64,000 bases of DNA from Shewanella eurypsychrophilus (GCF_007004545.3 NZ_CP045503.2:4896001-4960000); one strand, 5' to 3'. Positions 44,312 through 53,759 are shown, counted from the first letter of the stretch. Notes: a model not told the origin generated them from the letters alone. Numbers and translations are program-made.

Positions 44312-46279
44312 ATGTTTAAACGTACCCTAGTCGCCCTCACTATTGCCGCTACACTCTCAGCGTGTAACTCCAGCTCAGACTCTTCAAACCCACAACCTGA
44401 AAAACCAGGCATGCTTAAAGTCGGTATCTTGCCCGATACTCAAGGGGGCGGAGATAATATAGCTCTGCACCCTATGGAAGCCGTTCTAGCTAAGCACCAA
44501 GCTGAAGGGGTAAATTTAGTCATTCCGGTTGGCGATCTAACCGATAATGGCTCGACTAAAGAGTGGGCACAGTGGCGATCAATCGCAGAGAAGTATCAAG
44601 CAGAAGGCATGGAATTCCTACCCGTTATGGGTAACCACGAAACCAGCCATGCTTATACTGTTGAGTGGATTGAAAACATGCGTCATTACATACCAGAGGA
44701 CGCAGTTCATATGCCAACTGCCGAATGGCTAAACTACTATGTAATACGTGAAAACGCCCTCGTCATTGGTCTGGCTTATTACAACTTACCTATCGCTTTT
44801 GGCTGGATTAAAGATGTTATCGCCGACAATGAGGGTAAGTTTGATCATGTGGTCATTGCCAGCCACGACGGTTTAGTCGGTGCCAAATATGGCCAAACCC
44901 GCGAGCAGATAGTGCAAGGCACTAAAGGCGACAACCGCTTATTCGATATTCATAAGGAGATCCGTGAACTCTTCGCCGAGCATGACGTCATCTGGGTACA
45001 GGGGCACGAGCATATGTACCAGAGATCTCAAATTCATGCGCGAGTATTAGGCTCAAACGATCCTGGCGGCATGAGTGATGTATTCGCCTCGACGCCCACT
45101 GGTGGTAATTACCGTATGCCATCATACACTCAAATTATTGGTGGAAACGCGTCCTACAAGGGCTATGAATACCGCTACGGCGAGCGCGAACTAATTCAAG
45201 ATGTTATCCAGCATAAGATGGCAACCATGAATAATGGATCTCACTTCTATGATACCAATGCAGGCATATTGACCTTCAATGACCAGCAGGTTGACTACCA
45301 CGCCTATTTTGCTCCGCACACCATCAAGAATAACGAAGAAGGTGCTAAAGAGTTGGCTAATCCAGCATGGAAGTTAATGGACAGCTTCACACGCACCACT
45401 AATCGTTGTGAGTCCCTTATCTATCCCAACTCTATCCCAGAGGGGCAGCGTCCGGTGTTAAATCATATAGTCGAGTACAAGACTAATCATTGTGTCGCCG
45501 ATGACAGCTCCAAAGTCAGGTTGATTGGTGGCATAAACAATACCTTTAACCGAGTCGATACCACAGAAAGAACCATGGGCTACACCGCAGGTTTAAGTCG
45601 CGCCGAGAGCATGAACGATATGCTCAGATTGTCTCAACAGTTTATGTTTACCGAAAACAAGGCCTGGGACCCTAACCTTAACGCAGAAAACCGTGTGATT
45701 GCAGGGGAACGTGGTGAAGACGAACACGGCTCAGAGCAAGGCAATGTGGTTATACCGGCAACCACTATCGATATGAAGAAGCATGTAACGCTTAGCTGGT
45801 TACCCGCAGATGATGCGACCCAATCAGATATCGCTATTGTCAGCGGTATGGATAACCATACAGGTACCTACCAGAGTGCCTATGGTGCGATTAAGAATCT
45901 AAAGGTAGACGAAGGGCTGGATGACTCTCAGCCAGATGGCACCAAGAAACAACCACACAAAGCACTCCCTGCTGGCGCGTCACAAGAGTGGGATATTAAC
46001 GAGAGTAAGGGCGATAGCTTTGGCTTAGAGTTCACCTCCAATGAGCCCTTAAATAACAGCAGCAGCTTGCTCGCTCATCAGGTTGACGGTCAATGGCAAA
46101 CATTAGCCACAGCAGAATGTGTTATCGATGCGGCTTGGGATGAAGGCTTTCTTATTAATCCACCAGCGAGGAATCAACTTTGTACCGACCAAGCTCTCGT
46201 TGGTTATGACAGCCAGTTTGGTCATAGATGGTGGGTGATTCTAGACTCAGATCGTCAAATTGCGCTTATAGAACAGTAA
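44312..46279 (+). CDS. Calcineurin-like metallophosphoesterase lipoprotein
   Basis: 655 residues. Lipoprotein signal with lipobox ATLSACNSS, then a Ser/Pro linker. The metallophosphoesterase motifs are all present in order: GILPDTQ (about residue 38), PVGDLTDNG (about 71), MGNHETS (about 109), ASHDG (about 187) and QGHEHMYQ (about 231). The remaining 350 residues are a beta-rich C-terminal region with four Cys that may form disulfides. It probably acts as a secreted or outer-membrane-anchored phosphatase or nucleotidase; the substrate is unknown. It is the second envelope phosphoesterase lipoprotein in this window, unrelated in fold to the PHP protein at 2383. Confidence 0.86.
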   Translation: MFKRTLVALTIAATLSACNSSSDSSNPQPEKPGMLKVGILPDTQGGGDNIALHPMEAVLAKHQAEGVNLVIPVGDLTDNGSTKEWAQWRSIAEKYQAEGMEFLPVMGNHETSHAYTVEWIENMRHYIPEDAVHMPTAEWLNYYVIRENALVIGLAYYNLPIAFGWIKDVIADNEGKFDHVVIASHDGLVGAKYGQTREQIVQGTKGDNRLFDIHKEIRELFAEHDVIWVQGHEHMYQRSQIHARVLGSNDPGGMSDVFASTPTGGNYRMPSYTQIIGGNASYKGYEYRYGERELIQDVIQHKMATMNNGSHFYDTNAGILTFNDQQVDYHAYFAPHTIKNNEEGAKELANPAWKLMDSFTRTTNRCESLIYPNSIPEGQRPVLNHIVEYKTNHCVADDSSKVRLIGGINNTFNRVDTTERTMGYTAGLSRAESMNDMLRLSQQFMFTENKAWDPNLNAENRVIAGERGEDEHGSEQGNVVIPATTIDMKKHVTLSWLPADDATQSDIAIVSGMDNHTGTYQSAYGAIKNLKVDEGLDDSQPDGTKKQPHKALPAGASQEWDINESKGDSFGLEFTSNEPLNNSSSLLAHQVDGQWQTLATAECVIDAAWDEGFLINPPARNQLCTDQALVGYDSQFGHRWWVILDSDRQIALIEQ

Positions 46280-46344
46280 AAGAATGTAGCGAGTATCTAG
46301 TTAAATAGATGCTAGTTACTCGCTCAAATTAGGATTGCGTTATG

Positions 46345-46893
46345 CTACGCCACCCCACTTTCATCCAGCTTGCCTTTACCAGGGTGAACCTCACCGCACT
46401 GCTTACAGGTTCTCGCATCCATATCGGCGTGAAAAACTTCATAAACTGCTGGTAGGTCTTTTACAATTGAGAGGATCTTCGCCTCAATTTGATGCACCAT
46501 TGAATGACACTTAAGACAATGCCACTGTAACTTATCAAGCTCGCCTTCAGGCCTTGCTGGCTCAACCACTAAGCCAACACTGTCAGGATCCGGACGTTGA
46601 GGTGAATGCAAGGTGCCAGCAGGCAACATCAAGACTTCGCCTTCTTTTATGTGTATCTCACACGGCTGACCGTCATCATCAAACGAATTAAGGAAACAAT
46701 CCCCCTTCAGTTGATAGAAAAACTCCTCTACGGGGTTGCAATGATAGTCCAAACGCTCATTAGGCCCGCCGACCATCATTACCATCATATCTGCATCTTT
46801 CCAGATCAACTCGTTGTTCACAGGCGGGCGTTTGAGCATATGTTGATTATCCTTGATCCACTTGTGTAGGTTCAGTGCTTTTGGTAATGCCAT
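46345..46893 (-). CDS. nbaC: 3-hydroxyanthranilate 3,4-dioxygenase
   Basis: 182 residues, the size of bacterial HAAO. It opens the ring of 3-hydroxyanthranilate, a kynurenine-pathway step leading to quinolinate/NAD or to aminomuconate degradation. The cupin iron ligands are visible in DYHCNPVEEFFYQLKGD (His, Glu) and AGTLHSPQRP (His). The C-terminus keeps the rubredoxin-like zinc site of the bacterial enzymes: CLKC and CKQC. The start ATG at 46893 follows GAAGGAG by six bases. No other kynurenine-pathway gene is in the window, so partners must lie elsewhere. Confidence 0.9.
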   Translation of the reverse strand: MALPKALNLHKWIKDNQHMLKRPPVNNELIWKDADMMVMMVGGPNERLDYHCNPVEEFFYQLKGDCFLNSFDDDGQPCEIHIKEGEVLMLPAGTLHSPQRPDPDSVGLVVEPARPEGELDKLQWHCLKCHSMVHQIEAKILSIVKDLPAVYEVFHADMDARTCKQCGEVHPGKGKLDESGVA

Positions 46894-47284
46894 CTCGCTC
46901 TCCTTCAAGGCTACTGGTCAATGTTCTTTGTTATTATATTTTTGGTTTAAAACCACTATAGGGAGGTTTAGCTAGATAAAACTGACACAGATCAATTTTT
47001 AAACGAACCATTTATCGCCAATAAAACGTGATCTATATCACTTTCAATATACCTTTAATCCCGCTAACCAATCCAGTGACACTTTTCGTTAGCCTCAATC
47101 GAAAAATACCGATTGAATGACTAAGCACACGGATCGCCGACTACACTTAGCTAAGTGGCTTAATAAGTGCATCCTCATTGCTTAATAAATAGCGCTTTTA
47201 GTGGGGATCCTGTAAGCTGCACGCCCGCCAGAGCACCTGGCACCATGAAAGCCGCCGTTTTTAGCCGCGCCAAGAGACCAATCT
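46894..47284. promoter_or_regulatory. Long leader of rhlE with a CRP/FNR-like palindrome
   Basis: 391 bases between divergent starts, no gene seen. GTGATctatATCAC at 47028-47041 is a near-perfect palindrome of the CRP/FNR type. The last 80 bases before rhlE are GC-richer and free of AT promoter elements, fitting a long 5' untranslated leader as is common for DEAD-box helicase genes. Confidence 0.4.
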
Positions 47285-48739
47285 ATGAGTTTTACCTCCC
47301 TGGGTTTATCAGCTCCAATTTTAAAAGCCGTAGCCAATAAAGGCTATGAAACACCTTCACCTATTCAAGCTCAAGCAATTCCAGCAGTGCTTGAAGGTAA
47401 GGATGTAATGGCGGCAGCCCAGACAGGAACAGGTAAGACAGCAGGATTCACTTTGCCACTTTTAGAGTTATTAACTCGTGGCAATCGCGCTCAAGCAAAG
47501 AAAGTGCGCGCCTTAGTCTTAACACCGACTCGTGAACTAGCCGCTCAAGTCGCCGAGAGTGTCGATACCTATGGTAAGTATCTGCCTCTTAAATCTGCAG
47601 TCATCTTCGGTGGCGTAGGCATAGGTCCACAGATTTCTAAGCTAAGTAAAGGCGTCGACATTTTAGTTGCCACGCCAGGCCGTTTATTGGACCTATATAA
47701 CCAAGGTGCGGTGAACTTCAGCCAACTTGAAGTTCTGGTTCTTGATGAAGCCGATCGCATGCTAGATATGGGCTTCATTCATGACATCAAAAAAATTCTT
47801 AGAGTATTGCCGGCTAAACGTCAGAACCTAATGTTCTCAGCCACCTTCTCCGACGATATTCGAAAACTGGCTAAAGGCTTAGTAAACAATCCTATCGAGA
47901 TATCTGTTACACCACGTAACGCCACGGCAAAAAGCGTGGAGCAATATATCTACCCAGTGGATCAAAAGCAGAAAACTGCTGCACTAATACATCTAATTAA
48001 GCAAAATGATTGGAAACAGGTCTTAGTCTTTAGCCGCACTAAGCATGGTGCTAATCGCATAGCCAAGAACCTAGAAGCTAAAGATCTTACTGCTGCCGCC
48101 ATCCATGGCAACAAGAGCCAAGGCGCACGTACCAAAGCGCTGGCTAATTTCAAGAGTGGTGCTGTTCGCGTACTAGTCGCAACCGATATCGCAGCTCGTG
48201 GTATCGATATCGACCAACTTCCTAACGTAGTGAACTTCGATCTACCGAATGTGCCGGAGGATTATGTTCATCGTATCGGCCGTACTGGTCGCGCCGGTGC
48301 TAATGGTCAAGCCGTCTCACTGGTAAGTGGTGACGAGAGTAAGCTTCTCAGGGACATTGAGCGTTTGATTAAGCAAACTATTCCTCGCAAAGAAGTGGAA
48401 GGTTTTGTGCCAACTCAAGTTGTAGCCGAAACTGATTTCAATGAAAGAAAACACGGTCAAAACCGTGGCCCACGCAATGCCAATGGCCGTGGTAATGGCC
48501 GTAACGGAAACTCTAACTCGCGTAGTAATGACTCACGCTCTGATTCTCGCAACTCGCGCAGCAGCGAAGGTAAGGTCGAGCATAAAGATGGCCAACGTAG
48601 TGGTGAAGCCGCACGCGGTCATAAGCCAACGGATAAAAACTCGAGTCATAGCCGCCGCAGATCGGGTTCTCAGTCACAGAACAGTGCCAGTGTAGGCGCA
48701 TCAAAGCCTTCATCAAATAGCAGTATTTGGGGTAAGTAA
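47285..48739 (+). CDS. rhlE: DEAD-box RNA helicase RhlE
   Basis: 484 residues. Helicase core with Q motif (GYETPSPIQAQAIPAV), AAQTGTGKTAGF, PTRELAAQ, DEADRMLDMGF, SATFSDD and HRIGRTGRAG. From about residue 385 a long Asn/Arg/Ser/Gly-rich disordered tail follows, as in RhlE proteins. It remodels RNA in ribosome assembly and mRNA decay, often in cold adaptation. The ATG follows a purine stretch (CAAGAGACC). The tail encodes many RNG/SR units, giving a low-complexity DNA tract at 48430-48720. A 32-bp perfectly palindromic terminator follows. Confidence 0.93.
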   Translation: MSFTSLGLSAPILKAVANKGYETPSPIQAQAIPAVLEGKDVMAAAQTGTGKTAGFTLPLLELLTRGNRAQAKKVRALVLTPTRELAAQVAESVDTYGKYLPLKSAVIFGGVGIGPQISKLSKGVDILVATPGRLLDLYNQGAVNFSQLEVLVLDEADRMLDMGFIHDIKKILRVLPAKRQNLMFSATFSDDIRKLAKGLVNNPIEISVTPRNATAKSVEQYIYPVDQKQKTAALIHLIKQNDWKQVLVFSRTKHGANRIAKNLEAKDLTAAAIHGNKSQGARTKALANFKSGAVRVLVATDIAARGIDIDQLPNVVNFDLPNVPEDYVHRIGRTGRAGANGQAVSLVSGDESKLLRDIERLIKQTIPRKEVEGFVPTQVVAETDFNERKHGQNRGPRNANGRGNGRNGNSNSRSNDSRSDSRNSRSSEGKVEHKDGQRSGEAARGHKPTDKNSSHSRRRSGSQSQNSASVGASKPSSNSSIWGK

Positions 48740-48758
48740 TTTAACTGTAACAGTTAAG

Positions 48759-48797
48759 AAAGGCTCTAGAATCTAGATTCTAGAGCCTTTTTTTATG
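48759..48797 (+). terminator. Perfectly palindromic terminator after rhlE
   Basis: The 32 bases 48759-48790 are identical to their own reverse complement (outer arm AAAGGCTCTAGAATC), followed on the plus strand by a run of T. It may also act weakly for the convergent antiporter gene, whose stop is at 48793. Confidence 0.9.
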
Positions 48798-50175
48798 CCA
48801 AAAATAAGAAACCCACAAAGGTAACTGAGGCTGCTATCAAGGCATAAGGTAGCTGAGTCACCGCATGACTCACCAAATTACAACCCGATCCCTGAGCCGC
48901 AAGCACTGTCGAGTCAGAATAGAAACACGCCTGACTGCCAAATGATGATGCTGATAATAGCGCGCCAATCACCAATGGAATATTTGCATCTACCGATTGC
49001 GCCAATGGCATAACAATCGGGATAGAAACTGCAAAGATCCCCCAACTCGATCCCGTTGCAAAGGCCAATATCGACATACTCAAGAACACTACTGCAGGCA
49101 GTAGTTCTGGCGTCATAAATGGGCTTAAGCTGCCAATAACGTACTGAGGCAACATCAATTTGTCACACACATCTTTAAAGATAAATGCCGCAATGACAGT
49201 ACATATTGCCGGTAACATAGATTTGAAACCATCTATCATCTGCTCCATCATCTCAGACAATGGCATCAACTTTTGCACACCGTAATAAGGCAGAGTAATA
49301 GCTAATGTCGCCAATAATCCCTTCAATACATCGATGTCGAAATAGACTGTAAAGCCCACCAATAACAGGATAGGAACAAAGAAGTTATGCAACTTGCCAG
49401 AGTCATCGGCATGCTTGAACTCATCTTCAATGGCTTTAACAGCATACTCATCAGATGTTTGCACCTCATCAAGGTCCACCTGCTTAAGCGCGGGCACACC
49501 TTGCGCCGCAGCAAGCTGAGCTTTTTTCATCGGTCCAAACGCTGGCACAATTCCCAAAATGACCAAGACCACCATAGCGACGGCTAACCAGGCATAAAGC
49601 ATGTAAGGAATCGCCTGCATATATACCGCAATACCTTGTCCCTGCTCAGCGACGCCGTTATCCACCAGCAAGCCACCAAAGAATACCGCCCAAGTAGATA
49701 ATGGCACCAACACACAGATAGGTGCTGCAGTGGAATCAACCACATAGGCTAGCATTTCACGAGACACCCTGAACTTGTCAGTCACACGCTTCATGGTTGA
49801 GCCCACCGTTAGCGCATTGAGATAGTCATCAATAAAAATAACCACACCCAATAGAAATGTCATAAACAGTGATGATTTTGGCCCTTTTGCTAACTTAAGC
49901 GCATAACGCCCAAACGCCATAGAGCCGCCCGTCTTGACGAGCAAGGCGATCAAGGCACCGAAGCCACCACAGACTAAAATCAGCCAGCCGATAGTTTCAT
50001 CAGCCATTACCGACAAAGAAATATCGGCAAATTGTGTCAGCACGCTCGCGGGCTCTAATAACAGTAAACCGACTAATGCACCTATGACTAACGAAAGAAT
50101 AGGACGTCGTAGGACAATGGCTAACACTAAAACCACCGCAGGTGGGATAAGACTTAAAGCTGTCGGATCTGACAT
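48793..50175 (-). CDS. NhaC-family sodium/proton antiporter
   Basis: 460 residues, about eleven TM helices, with family features such as VIFIDDYLNALTVGSTMKRVTDKF, STAAPICVLVPLSTWAVFFGG and FATGSSWGIFAVSIPIVMPLA. Family members exchange Na+ for H+, though several subgroups carry amino acids or other organic substrates, so the substrate is uncertain. The ATG at 50175 follows AAGGAC. Upstream on the same strand is a 129-base segment with nested inverted repeats that may fold in the leader RNA. Confidence 0.9.
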   Translation of the reverse strand: MSDPTALSLIPPAVVLVLAIVLRRPILSLVIGALVGLLLLEPASVLTQFADISLSVMADETIGWLILVCGGFGALIALLVKTGGSMAFGRYALKLAKGPKSSLFMTFLLGVVIFIDDYLNALTVGSTMKRVTDKFRVSREMLAYVVDSTAAPICVLVPLSTWAVFFGGLLVDNGVAEQGQGIAVYMQAIPYMLYAWLAVAMVVLVILGIVPAFGPMKKAQLAAAQGVPALKQVDLDEVQTSDEYAVKAIEDEFKHADDSGKLHNFFVPILLLVGFTVYFDIDVLKGLLATLAITLPYYGVQKLMPLSEMMEQMIDGFKSMLPAICTVIAAFIFKDVCDKLMLPQYVIGSLSPFMTPELLPAVVFLSMSILAFATGSSWGIFAVSIPIVMPLAQSVDANIPLVIGALLSASSFGSQACFYSDSTVLAAQGSGCNLVSHAVTQLPYALIAASVTFVGFLFLA

Positions 50176-50236
50176 GCGTTAATGTCCTTCTAAAATAGTG
50201 CCAAAATGGCAAATTAAATTAAAAGACTCAAATTAG

Positions 50237-50365
50237 ACGGGATTCTGTTACCCCTACTCATTGAGCTTATTGCTGCTTTTAGGGTGAGCACGCCACCAGC
50301 TGAATAGGGAAGCGCTGGTGTATGGCATGCTCGAGTTGAAAACATCGGGCGCAAAATAATCCCGT
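50237..50365 (-). promoter_or_regulatory. Possible structured leader RNA of the NhaC-family gene
   Basis: Three nested pairings form a three-way-junction-like fold: outer 8-bp stem (50358-50365 with 50237-50244, perfect), a 5-bp stem (TAGGG at 50280-50284 with CCCTA at 50252-50256) and a long hairpin of two stems (50286-50300 with 50314-50332). The one irregular pair in the long hairpin is C/A on the plus strand but G-U on the minus strand, favouring transcription with the antiporter gene. It ends about 60 bases before the start codon. It matches no riboswitch class that I know. A TTGACT at about 50380 could place a promoter so that the outer stem is not transcribed. Confidence 0.4.
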
Positions 50366-50575
50366 TTTACGTTTTAGTCAATAAAAATTATCATTTCAAA
50401 TCTATAATTTTCATCTAAGTTTAAACATCAAGATTAACATACTGAAAACTCGTTGAATTCCCCCAGAGTTAAGCTCAAGAATGAAAGACCAAGCCGCCAC
50501 TCCTGCACGCCTATATAAACAACAGTAAATGAGTTAAATTTAAACCAGATATAAACAAGCAGGGACAGCAATAAA

Positions 50576-51025
50576 ATGGCTAACCAGCAAGAAAACGAAG
50601 CGCCGAGTAAGAAGGTTAATTTAGCCACTAAAATGGAAGGTGGCTGTTTATGTGGTGCCCTTAAATATCGCGTATCAGCCATGCCTTTCGATGCTGACCA
50701 CTGCCACTGCCGCATGTGCCAAAGAAGTACTGGTGCAGTAGTCGGTAGCTGGATGGATTTTCTTGCTGAACAAGTAACTTGGCTTTGTGGCAAGCCGACC
50801 GAATATGCTTCATCTGACACTACAAGGCGAGGGTTTTGCTCAACCTGTGGATCGAGTATTAGCTTTCGCGATACTGGCTACCCCAAATATTACACATTAG
50901 CTATAGCATCTCTAGATGACCCAAATCTTGTATCTGTTAATTATCATATTCATACTGAAAGTCAGCTGAAATGGCTGTGTATCAAGGATGATTTACCAAA
51001 GTATTTGGGCTCTCGACAGCAATAG
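50576..51025 (+). CDS. GFA-family zinc protein
   Basis: 149 residues of the glutathione-dependent formaldehyde-activating (GFA/CENP-V) superfamily. Zinc ligands appear in order: GGCLCGALKYRV (about residue 23), HCHCRMCQRSTGA (about 42) and GFCSTCGSSISF (about 86). Despite the family name, most members have no proven activity on formaldehyde. AGGGACAG lies upstream of the ATG. It stands alone, divergent from the NhaC-family gene. Confidence 0.9.
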   Translation: MANQQENEAPSKKVNLATKMEGGCLCGALKYRVSAMPFDADHCHCRMCQRSTGAVVGSWMDFLAEQVTWLCGKPTEYASSDTTRRGFCSTCGSSISFRDTGYPKYYTLAIASLDDPNLVSVNYHIHTESQLKWLCIKDDLPKYLGSRQQ

Positions 51026-51218
51026 TTAACCGCATCGACAAGAGGTTATTTTCCCTCTTCGCCTGAGCTGTTAGGTGGAAGCAGATATAGCATACTCTTC
51101 CTTCCCCCCTTAGTTCATCCTCATACCTCTTAACTCACCCCTTTGCTGCACATTGCTTATTGTTAGTGAGCTGTTAGTATCGATTACAATAAAACAACTA
51201 GAATAAGATGCTGATACT

Positions 51219-52907
51219 ATGAAGATTACTACACGTCTCTGGCCACAGAACTTAGCCATTTTATTAAGCTTATCGACCCCTTTAAGTGCTGCAGTGACAG
51301 GTGAGTCAACGCAAATCACAGTGATCAACAATTTGAATGGTTACACGGTAAACCAAGGTGAATTAGTTACCTTTACTGCTATCCAGTTTACTGGCAACAA
51401 AATAGATAAACTCTTCACGACTCAAGTACCCGAGCAGGTAGCTAAAAAGGCACGAGTTATCGATGCAGATGGTAAAACAATGCTACCAGGGCTAATCGAT
51501 GCGCATGGTCATGTATTAGGCTGGGGTCTGAACTTGATGCGCACTAATCTTCGTGGCAGTCAATCTGAAGATGAAGCGGTGACTCGTACTGTTAAATTTC
51601 GCAAACTCAACCCTAAACTCAACTGGGTCCAGGGACGTGGATGGAATCAGGTGCTATGGCCAGAACAGACCTTTCCGACAGCTGCTGCATTAGATAAGCA
51701 TTTTCCTGATACTCCCGTTTGGCTTAGACGTGTCGATGGTCACGCTGGCTGGGCCAACAGTGCGGCAATGAAACTGGCAGGCATAGATCGAGATACTAAA
51801 TCCCCCAAGGGCGGTGAGATCATTCGCACCAAAGCAGGTATGCCAAGTGGCGTGTTTATCGACAACGCTATGTCACTTATTAGCAAAGCGATTCCAGACT
51901 TGAGTGTGGCAGAACAAGAGACGGTACTTAAAGCGGCGATGACAGACTTAGCCAGACTTGGTCTTACTAGCGTGCACGATGCAGGTGTCAGCAGCAATAC
52001 CATTGCCGCCTATAAAAACTTAGCCAATAAAGACGAGATGCCAATCAGAGTCTATGGCATGGTTGCCGCAGGAGATCCTAACTTTGCCAGCATCATGGCC
52101 AGAGGCCCTTATCACCACGACTCAGGCATGCTGGATTTTAGCAGCGTAAAGATCTCATCAGATGGCGCGCTGGGCAGTCGCGGCGCAGCACTTATCGAGG
52201 ACTACTCAGATCTTCACGGCCACAAAGGATTATTGCTTCATAGCGATAAGCAGCTTAAAAGCTACATGCTCACAGCCATGAAAGCCGGATTTCAGGTCAA
52301 TACTCACGCCATTGGCGACCATGCTAACAAACTCGTATTAGACTCATATGAAGCGTTAATTAAGCAAACAGGCACCAAAGCGTTAAGACATAGAGTCGAG
52401 CATGCACAGATATTGCGTCTTGTCGATATTCCACGTTTCGCCGAACTCGGCGTTGTGGCATCGATGCAAGCGACTCATGCCACCAGCGATAAGAATATGG
52501 CAGAGGACAGAGTCGGCTCGAACCGTATTAAAGGTGCTTATGCCTGGCACAAGCTGCTGAAAGCCAATGCTGTGATTGCCGCAGGCTCAGACTTCCCGGT
52601 GGAATCTGCTAACCCCTTCTTTGGTTTGCATGCCTCAGTGACTCGCCAAGATCATCACAACCAACCAGCCCAAGGCTGGTATCCCGATGAGAAGATGACC
52701 ATGACACAAGCACTTAACAGCTTCACTGTTGCGGCGGCTTATTCGGCTCACCAGGAAAACACTATCGGCCAGCTAGCCCCGGGCATGAATGCTGACTTTA
52801 TTCTTATCGACCATGACTTGGTAAAAGACAACCCACAGACAATATGGCAAACCCGAGTATTAGAGACTTGGATTAACGGCACTAAAGTCTTTGATATAGA
52901 GCCATAA
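51219..52907 (+). CDS. Secreted YtcJ-like amidohydrolase
   Basis: 562 residues with a signal peptide (LWPQNLAILLSLSTPLSAAVTG). It is an amidohydrolase of the YtcJ/AmdF subgroup: DGKTMLPGLIDAHGHVLGWG supplies the first metal-binding HxH, followed by VDGHAGWANSAAM, SDGALGSRGAAL, TAMKAGFQVNTHAIGDHAN, HRVEHAQIL and AAGSDFPVE, as in that subgroup. It hydrolyses an unknown amide or related bond in the periplasm or outside the cell. Length and motif spacing are normal. It is probably transcribed alone. Confidence 0.9.
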   Translation: MKITTRLWPQNLAILLSLSTPLSAAVTGESTQITVINNLNGYTVNQGELVTFTAIQFTGNKIDKLFTTQVPEQVAKKARVIDADGKTMLPGLIDAHGHVLGWGLNLMRTNLRGSQSEDEAVTRTVKFRKLNPKLNWVQGRGWNQVLWPEQTFPTAAALDKHFPDTPVWLRRVDGHAGWANSAAMKLAGIDRDTKSPKGGEIIRTKAGMPSGVFIDNAMSLISKAIPDLSVAEQETVLKAAMTDLARLGLTSVHDAGVSSNTIAAYKNLANKDEMPIRVYGMVAAGDPNFASIMARGPYHHDSGMLDFSSVKISSDGALGSRGAALIEDYSDLHGHKGLLLHSDKQLKSYMLTAMKAGFQVNTHAIGDHANKLVLDSYEALIKQTGTKALRHRVEHAQILRLVDIPRFAELGVVASMQATHATSDKNMAEDRVGSNRIKGAYAWHKLLKANAVIAAGSDFPVESANPFFGLHASVTRQDHHNQPAQGWYPDEKMTMTQALNSFTVAAAYSAHQENTIGQLAPGMNADFILIDHDLVKDNPQTIWQTRVLETWINGTKVFDIEP

Positions 52908-53048
52908 CCAACGCTATCACCTTGCTCTATAATTATTCTCAGTTCATCGAATTAAATGTTCAATTATCAGGTCTTATTGCTGTGCCAGCATTAACGATAC
53001 AAAAATAACTAAACCAGATAATAAAATAGAAAGAGCAGGAACCATTTT

Positions 53049-53480
53049 ATGACTCACACACTCAGCAATAAGCTTTTCCAATCAATTAAAGCATTAATAG
53101 CCCCATTATTTATGGTGATAACAATGCTCACTGTCGCCACAACCCAAGCAGCCGAGACCCAAGTAAAAGGTGAACATAACGGCCAAGTCATGACAGTGAA
53201 CGGGCAATCTAAGGTATGGGAAGCGTCGAGTCTGCAATGGATTAGCCTAGATAGCTTCTGGCAGAACTGGGCCGACAGTCGTGGCGGTATAACTTGGGGG
53301 CGCAGTAAAGATTACCCAGTTTATGAGCAGGTTAAAGAGCAAGATACATTCTTGATAGAGCTTGAGAATGGCGCCTGCATGATGGAGTTCTGGCACTCAC
53401 GTTGGAGACGCGCTAACGATGTTCGCCGCTGGGATGACGCCTTCAATACGTATTCAGCATGCAACAAGGTATTCGACTAA
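53049..53480 (+). CDS. Small secreted hypothetical protein
   Basis: 143 residues: a signal peptide with cleavage near TQAAET, then about 105 residues rich in Trp (WEASSLQWISLDSFWQNWAD, EFWHSRWRRANDVRRWDDA) and with two Cys (ACMMEF, SACNKVF) that could pair. I do not recognise the family. AGCAGGA lies upstream of the ATG. It may be co-transcribed with the amidohydrolase (141-base gap) but this is not shown. Confidence 0.7.
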   Translation: MTHTLSNKLFQSIKALIAPLFMVITMLTVATTQAAETQVKGEHNGQVMTVNGQSKVWEASSLQWISLDSFWQNWADSRGGITWGRSKDYPVYEQVKEQDTFLIELENGACMMEFWHSRWRRANDVRRWDDAFNTYSACNKVFD

Positions 53481-53537
53481 ATGGGTTAGTCGGTCACCTT
53501 ATTTAGGGGTGATCTACTACTTATCTATAGCGAACTA

Positions 53538-53759
53538 GTGGCTGCCAAACGAAAAATAAACGTACTCGAACGGAAAATAGATACATTACTGAAAAATAAC
53601 GGCATTTTGTACGATGATAACTTACACGTCTAAAAAGAGGTTTTATCGTCAATTGCCGCAGGACGTAAACTCAAAGCGATTAGATTGTACCAAGAAGAAA
53701 CTGGAGTGGGTTTAAAGGCAGCCCAAGAGATCATCAGTAGACTTGCAAAATCTAGCTAA
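53538..53759 (+). pseudogene. Broken small gene with ribosomal L7/L12 C-terminal-like domain
   Basis: Read from GTG at 53538, the frame gives VAAKRKINVLERKIDTLLKNN, then an in-frame TAA at 53631, then KEVLSSIAAGRKLKAIRLYQ and EETGVGLKAAQEIISRLAK to a TAA at 53757. The second part has the L7/L12 C-terminal-domain pattern (GxKxxAIxxYxxxTGxGLKxAxE) found in small membrane-tethered stand-alone proteins of this kind; the first part resembles their coiled coil. A further in-frame TAG lies upstream. So the gene is interrupted; it could be a pseudogene or a sequencing error. Confidence 0.6.

Noticed and set aside
50286..50332. Resemblance of GAATAGGGAAGC to part of a cobalamin riboswitch on the plus strand
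   Set aside because: The other conserved cobalamin elements (B12 box, GCCACTG) are absent and no plus-strand gene fits; treated as chance.
50230..50370. Lysine riboswitch upstream of the NhaC-family gene
   Set aside because: Some NhaC-family genes have one, but the conserved lysine-riboswitch sequence blocks and five-stem layout are not seen here.
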